The translations under genes and the position numbers were made by a program. A stretch of DNA of 9,762 nt from an uncultured Oscillospiraceae bacterium. GTDB taxonomy: Bacteria; Bacillota; Clostridia; Oscillospirales; Acutalibacteraceae. Under the pieces are notes generated by a model. The model saw only the letters and a program-made list of their open reading frames with translations. It was not told the origin of the DNA and did no database searches. Positions 6,626-9,762 of the stretch are shown piece after piece. Location: positions 1 to 9,762 of the forward strand of contig URJF01000052.1 of the NCBI GenBank assembly GCA_900548085.1. Reading direction: 5' to 3'. The stretch's first letter is position 1. Each line of letters starts with the position of its first letter.

Positions 6626-7906
6626 TCAAATAACTTGAGTTCCACCGACAGGTCTGATTATAAGCACATGACAGCTGCCTTCGCCAAATACCTTTTCCAT
6701 CTTTTCTTTGTATTCATCCAACAAATCATTAGGCACGAATGCTTGAATAGTGCCGGCAAATCCGCCTCCGTGTACTCTCCAAGCTCCTTTTCCGTCCAAC
6801 AATTCTCTGCTCATAGCGAGAGCAAGAGACAACTTTTGCTCGGTAGGATTTTTTGGTGTATATACATTTTGATTGAGCATAAATGATGAATGACCGGAAT
6901 CAATAATAACCTGCTTAAACTGCTCAAAATCGTTGTTTTCAAGAGCAGTTACTGCTTTTTCTACTCTCTTGTTTTCATTATAAAAATGGAAGGCACGGAG
7001 AAGTGCTCTGTCGTTTACTTTAGTTGTAAGCTCCGGCAGTCTTTCCAAAAATTCCTCATATGTAGTTTCTCTGAGTACAGACTTGCCCATAGCTTCAGCT
7101 ACCGACTCCATCTCCTCTCTTACTGCGGCATAGTCGTCAGTAAGGTCCGAGTGATTTCCGCCTGTGTCTACGATGCAAAGAGAATGACCTGATTTTGAAA
7201 AATCATAGCCGATTTTTTTGATTACAGGCTCTTTTGTGGACTTAAAATCAATGGTAACAAATGTTCCCACAGAGGATGCCATTTGGTCCAAAAGACCACA
7301 GGGCTTTCCAAAAAAGACATTCTCGCTATACTGTGCAACCTTAGCAATATCAACGGGGCTGATTTTTCCGTCATTAAAGAGATACGAAAGGACCGATCCC
7401 AAAAGCACCTCAAAGGCTGCCGAAGACGAAAGGCCTGAGCCTCCCATAACATCCGAGGTAGTACAAGCGTCAAAACCGCTTACAACAAATCCCAAATCTT
7501 TTATACCGGCTGCAACTCCTTGAACGAGAGCAGTTGAGTCGCCAAACTTCTTTTCATCCGGAACGAGATCGTTGACGTCTACCACGTTCATTCTGTGTCC
7601 CTTGGATTTTACTCTGATAATGTTGTCATCATTTTTTGAAACGACTGCAATGGCATCGAGATTTATTGATGCAGCGAGCACCTTGCCGTTGTTGTGATCA
7701 GTATGATTTCCGCACACCTCTGTTCTGCCGGGAGCAGACATAATACTTACATCTCTGTCCCAACCAAAAAGTTCTCCAAAGGTGTTAAGCGTCTCAACAT
7801 AGCGTGGCTTTTGGAGCTCCACAGCAGAGTCAGTAACATAAACTGCCTTTAGGTTTTTGTCAAAATCGCCACTGTTTATGGCGTTTATCATTTCTTTTAC
7901 TTTCAT
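6626..7906 (-). CDS. galK: Galactokinase-family GHMP sugar kinase
   Basis: The protein belongs to the GHMP kinases and looks like a galactokinase, which makes galactose-1-phosphate from galactose and ATP in the Leloir pathway. At 426 residues it is somewhat longer than the usual 380-400. An N-terminal sugar-binding segment contains APGRTEVCGNHTDHNNG (58-74). The ATP loop GGSGLSSSA lies at 155-163, the catalytic Asp is D207 in CGLLDQMASSVG, and the C-terminal GHMP motif is HGGGFAGTIQAF (379-390). R61 matches the catalytic-site Arg. The usual GEHTDY is GNHTDH here, replacing the Glu that contacts galactose in well-studied enzymes (N67). This form is, as I recall, common in clostridial proteins annotated as galactokinase, so the substrate is less certain than the family. 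Shine-Dalgarno AAAGGGG precedes the ATG within the 12-nt gap after the membrane protein gene. No galT or galE is visible. Confidence 0.88.
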   Translation of the reverse strand: MKVKEMINAINSGDFDKNLKAVYVTDSAVELQKPRYVETLNTFGELFGWDRDVSIMSAPGRTEVCGNHTDHNNGKVLAASINLDAIAVVSKNDDNIIRVKSKGHRMNVVDVNDLVPDEKKFGDSTALVQGVAAGIKDLGFVVSGFDACTTSDVMGGSGLSSSAAFEVLLGSVLSYLFNDGKISPVDIAKVAQYSENVFFGKPCGLLDQMASSVGTFVTIDFKSTKEPVIKKIGYDFSKSGHSLCIVDTGGNHSDLTDDYAAVREEMESVAEAMGKSVLRETTYEEFLERLPELTTKVNDRALLRAFHFYNENKRVEKAVTALENNDFEQFKQVIIDSGHSSFMLNQNVYTPKNPTEQKLSLALAMSRELLDGKGAWRVHGGGFAGTIQAFVPNDLLDEYKEKMEKVFGEGSCHVLIIRPVGGTQVI

Positions 7907-7918
7907 ATTTTTCCCCTT

Positions 7919-8689
7919 TTATAATACTATTCTGTATTTTTCTTTTTCGCTGTAAATGAGCAAGGTCTTTGTCATTTGAGCCGAGCGAATACCATAAAAG
8001 ATATTAAAAATCAAGCTCGTAACACCCGTAAATCCCACAATAATCATAAGCAAGGTTATGAATGTGACAGAAAACGGGTTGGTCCATGCGGCACCCAACT
8101 TTGTATAAATATAAAGTCGTGGAGCAAAACCCAGTAGGCTCAAAAGAGAATAATAAATGAAATCATAGTGCATGGAGCCGTAATACTTAGACACCATTCC
8201 GACAGGAATAACAGGTATCAATCTCGTAACGGCGAGGACATACGGGTTTCCGTTGCCCTTAAAATGAATCCAATCTCTGATGAACCTGATTTTCTTTATG
8301 TTGAGTATCATACCTGCCCAGCCGCCGCCGAGAAATGTACCCTCAACATACTTCACACTGAAAAAGAAAAACATAAATACAACATTAAGAATTATCGCCT
8401 GCAGCAGCGGAAAGACCATACCCGAGACAACGCACAAAAAGCTGAGCGGTATAGGCAGCTGACATTTTGCTATATACAGCGCAAAAATGCACAGTATTAT
8501 TTCAACCGGTGAATCGAGCCGTGCCACTGCATTGTCTATCCTCGTAAACCAAGCGATTATGGTATCAAATCTGACCTCAAGTACCTTATGATAGTACAGT
8601 ACGATACCCAAAAACACAAGCACTGCGGCAGTTACCATAACAATAATGCAAGATATTAAATTTGTTTGGTGTCGCTTAGTGCTTTTCAT
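7919..8689 (-). CDS. TVP38/TMEM64 (VTT-domain) family membrane protein
   Basis: This 256-residue integral membrane protein resembles the TVP38/TMEM64/DedA (VTT, SNARE-associated) family, whose members include lipid scramblases and putative flippases. Hydrophobic segments lie at about 11-33, 62-77, 80-112, 148-168, 175-198 and 206-232. The most family-like part is residues 150-200: an Arg-Leu-x-Pro-x-x-Pro block (R156 in AVTRLIPVIPVG), then a Gly, an aromatic-rich segment and a LGFAPRLYIYTKLG stretch. The Gly-rich GTFLGGGWAGM (117-127) lies on the preceding loop. The N-terminus is basic (KSTKRH) and probably cytoplasmic. A weak GGGGTG ribosome site lies in the 15-nt gap after pheA, which suggests expression is coupled to pheA. 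The family call rests on pattern and topology; the transported substrate is unknown. Confidence 0.75.
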   Translation of the reverse strand: MKSTKRHQTNLISCIIVMVTAAVLVFLGIVLYYHKVLEVRFDTIIAWFTRIDNAVARLDSPVEIILCIFALYIAKCQLPIPLSFLCVVSGMVFPLLQAIILNVVFMFFFFSVKYVEGTFLGGGWAGMILNIKKIRFIRDWIHFKGNGNPYVLAVTRLIPVIPVGMVSKYYGSMHYDFIYYSLLSLLGFAPRLYIYTKLGAAWTNPFSVTFITLLMIIVGFTGVTSLIFNIFYGIRSAQMTKTLLIYSEKEKYRIVL

Positions 8690-8704
8690 TTACACACCCC
8701 AAAA

Positions 8705-9762
8705 TCAATTAGATTCATAATAGTTGCCCAAAAAAGTAAATTCGGGCAGCTCGTCACTGAGAGCGCACAACAAATCCAGAGTGGACTCGTCATTGACGGA
8801 GCCCATAATATCGACATAGAAGTAATAGTCGAATTTGCCGTTTGCTACCGGTCGGGACTCAAGCTTAGTGAGGTTAAGTCCTGTCATAGAAAATCTGCCG
8901 AGTACACGATACAGTGAGCCGGTTCTGTGCGGAGCAGAAAAGATAAGCGAAATCTTATCTGCATCGTCGTCAATAACAAGCTCCTTAGAAATAACTATGA
9001 AGCGAGTGGTGTTATTAGACACATTTTGTATGCCTCTTTTCAAAATTTTGAGGCCGTATTTTTTGGCTGCACTCTCCGAGCAAATAGCCGCAATATTATT
9101 TTTATCACTGGAAGCAACATATTTTGCGGCAGCAGCAGTATTAGTAAAGTTGACTCCGGTAAAATCGAAGTTCTTTAGGAATATATTACACTGTGCGAGA
9201 GCCTGAGGATGAGAATATACATCCTCTATATCCTCATATTTTGTATCCGCTTTTGCACAAAGACAATGGTCAATCTTTAGGTCATAGGCGCCTACAACAT
9301 AAAATCTGTATTTCATAATCAAATCATAGGACTCATGCACAGAGCCGGCTGTAGAATTTTCCACCGGGATTATTCCGAACAATGCCTTGTTCTGATTAAC
9401 TGCCTCAAACACATCTTCAAATTGCTTGTAGAATGAAATAGGTGAGTCCGGAAACAGTGCGTTAGCCGCTCTGCCGCTGTACGCTCCGTCTACACCTTGA
9501 CAGGCGATGGCCTTGCCGTTGGCAGTAAGTTTTTTGTGGCGGACAGCATTTTCTATACTGCTCCTAAGCTCTTGTCCTCCGCCGATAATCTTATGCTGCA
9601 AAGCACGAGAGGTATCCATAATAGCAGAAAACACCGTTTTCATGGCGTCACCCTGCTCGCCGCATTTTTCTGCCACATCGTCGAGTATTTCCTGCTCACG
9701 CTGAGCGTTGAGCACAGGTATATTATGCTCCACTTTATAGGCGGCTACACCTTTTGATACCT
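8705..9762 (-). CDS. pheA: Bifunctional chorismate mutase/prephenate dehydratase (P-protein), 5' end cut by the window edge
   Basis: PheA turns chorismate into prephenate and then phenylpyruvate, the branch to phenylalanine. The frame is open to the right edge. A GTG at 9731-9733 could be mistaken for the start, but in-frame codons continue upstream (VSKGVAAYK) and are recognisable chorismate mutase sequence, so the true start lies outside. Numbering from that GTG: the mutase (AroQ) part ends near residue 50 and keeps Arg12, Glu13 and Gln46 at positions equivalent to E. coli R51, E52 and Q88. The prephenate dehydratase domain spans about 74-248, with CQGVDGAYSGRAA, PVENSTAGSVHESYDL, YSHPQALAQC and the catalytic TRF motif (243-245). 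A C-terminal ACT domain (about 260-340) has TGSLYRVL and LESRP (291-295), the phenylalanine-binding region, implying feedback inhibition. It is the first visible gene of the four-gene unit. Confidence 0.95.
   Translation of the reverse strand, partial: VSKGVAAYKVEHNIPVLNAQREQEILDDVAEKCGEQGDAMKTVFSAIMDTSRALQHKIIGGGQELRSSIENAVRHKKLTANGKAIACQGVDGAYSGRAANALFPDSPISFYKQFEDVFEAVNQNKALFGIIPVENSTAGSVHESYDLIMKYRFYVVGAYDLKIDHCLCAKADTKYEDIEDVYSHPQALAQCNIFLKNFDFTGVNFTNTAAAAKYVASSDKNNIAAICSESAAKKYGLKILKRGIQNVSNNTTRFIVISKELVIDDDADKISLIFSAPHRTGSLYRVLGRFSMTGLNLTKLESRPVANGKFDYYFYVDIMGSVNDESTLDLLCALSDELPEFTFLGNYYESN

Overview
The window holds ordinary, densely packed chromosomal genes of a low-to-moderate GC Gram-positive bacterium, most likely an anaerobic member of the Clostridia (Ruminococcus/Oscillospiraceae-like). 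This placement is inference. It rests on purine-rich Shine-Dalgarno sites, sigma-A type promoters with extended -10 elements, the Firmicutes gene order miaB - RicA/YlbF-family gene - mutS, and a galactokinase of the divergent GNHTDH type that I associate with Clostridia. I found no mobile element, CRISPR array, tRNA or rRNA.

Layout. (1) Positions 1-3846, minus strand: a miaB - YlbF/RicA-family - mutS transcription unit. mutS runs off the left edge just after its Walker A motif. miaB and the YlbF-family gene are separated by 1 nt. An 83-nt gap containing a strong RNA hairpin precedes mutS. (2) Positions 3847-4070: a 224-bp divergent promoter region with a well-formed extended -10 promoter on each strand and a very A/T-rich core. 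(3) Positions 4071-5594, plus strand: a stand-alone malQ (amylomaltase), the only plus-strand gene. (4) Positions 5596-5638: a two-way hairpin terminator between convergent transcripts. (5) Positions 5645-9762, minus strand: a tight four-gene run read as pheA (chorismate mutase/prephenate dehydratase, cut by the right edge) - VTT/TVP38 membrane protein - galactokinase-family gene - diacylglycerol kinase-family lipid kinase, with gaps of 15, 12 and 21 nt.

How the genes work together. The left unit joins tRNA modification (MiaB, ms2i6A37), a probable Fe-S-binding partner protein with a Cys-rich tail, and mismatch repair. MalQ and the galactokinase-family enzyme serve alpha-glucan and sugar use. 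PheA commits chorismate to phenylalanine. The VTT protein and the lipid kinase may both act on membrane lipids.

I see no clear undescribed system. The points most worth a second look are the altered galactose-binding motif of the kinase, the five-Cys tail of the YlbF-family protein beside MiaB, the strand-specific hairpin ahead of mutS, and the mixed-function pheA operon.
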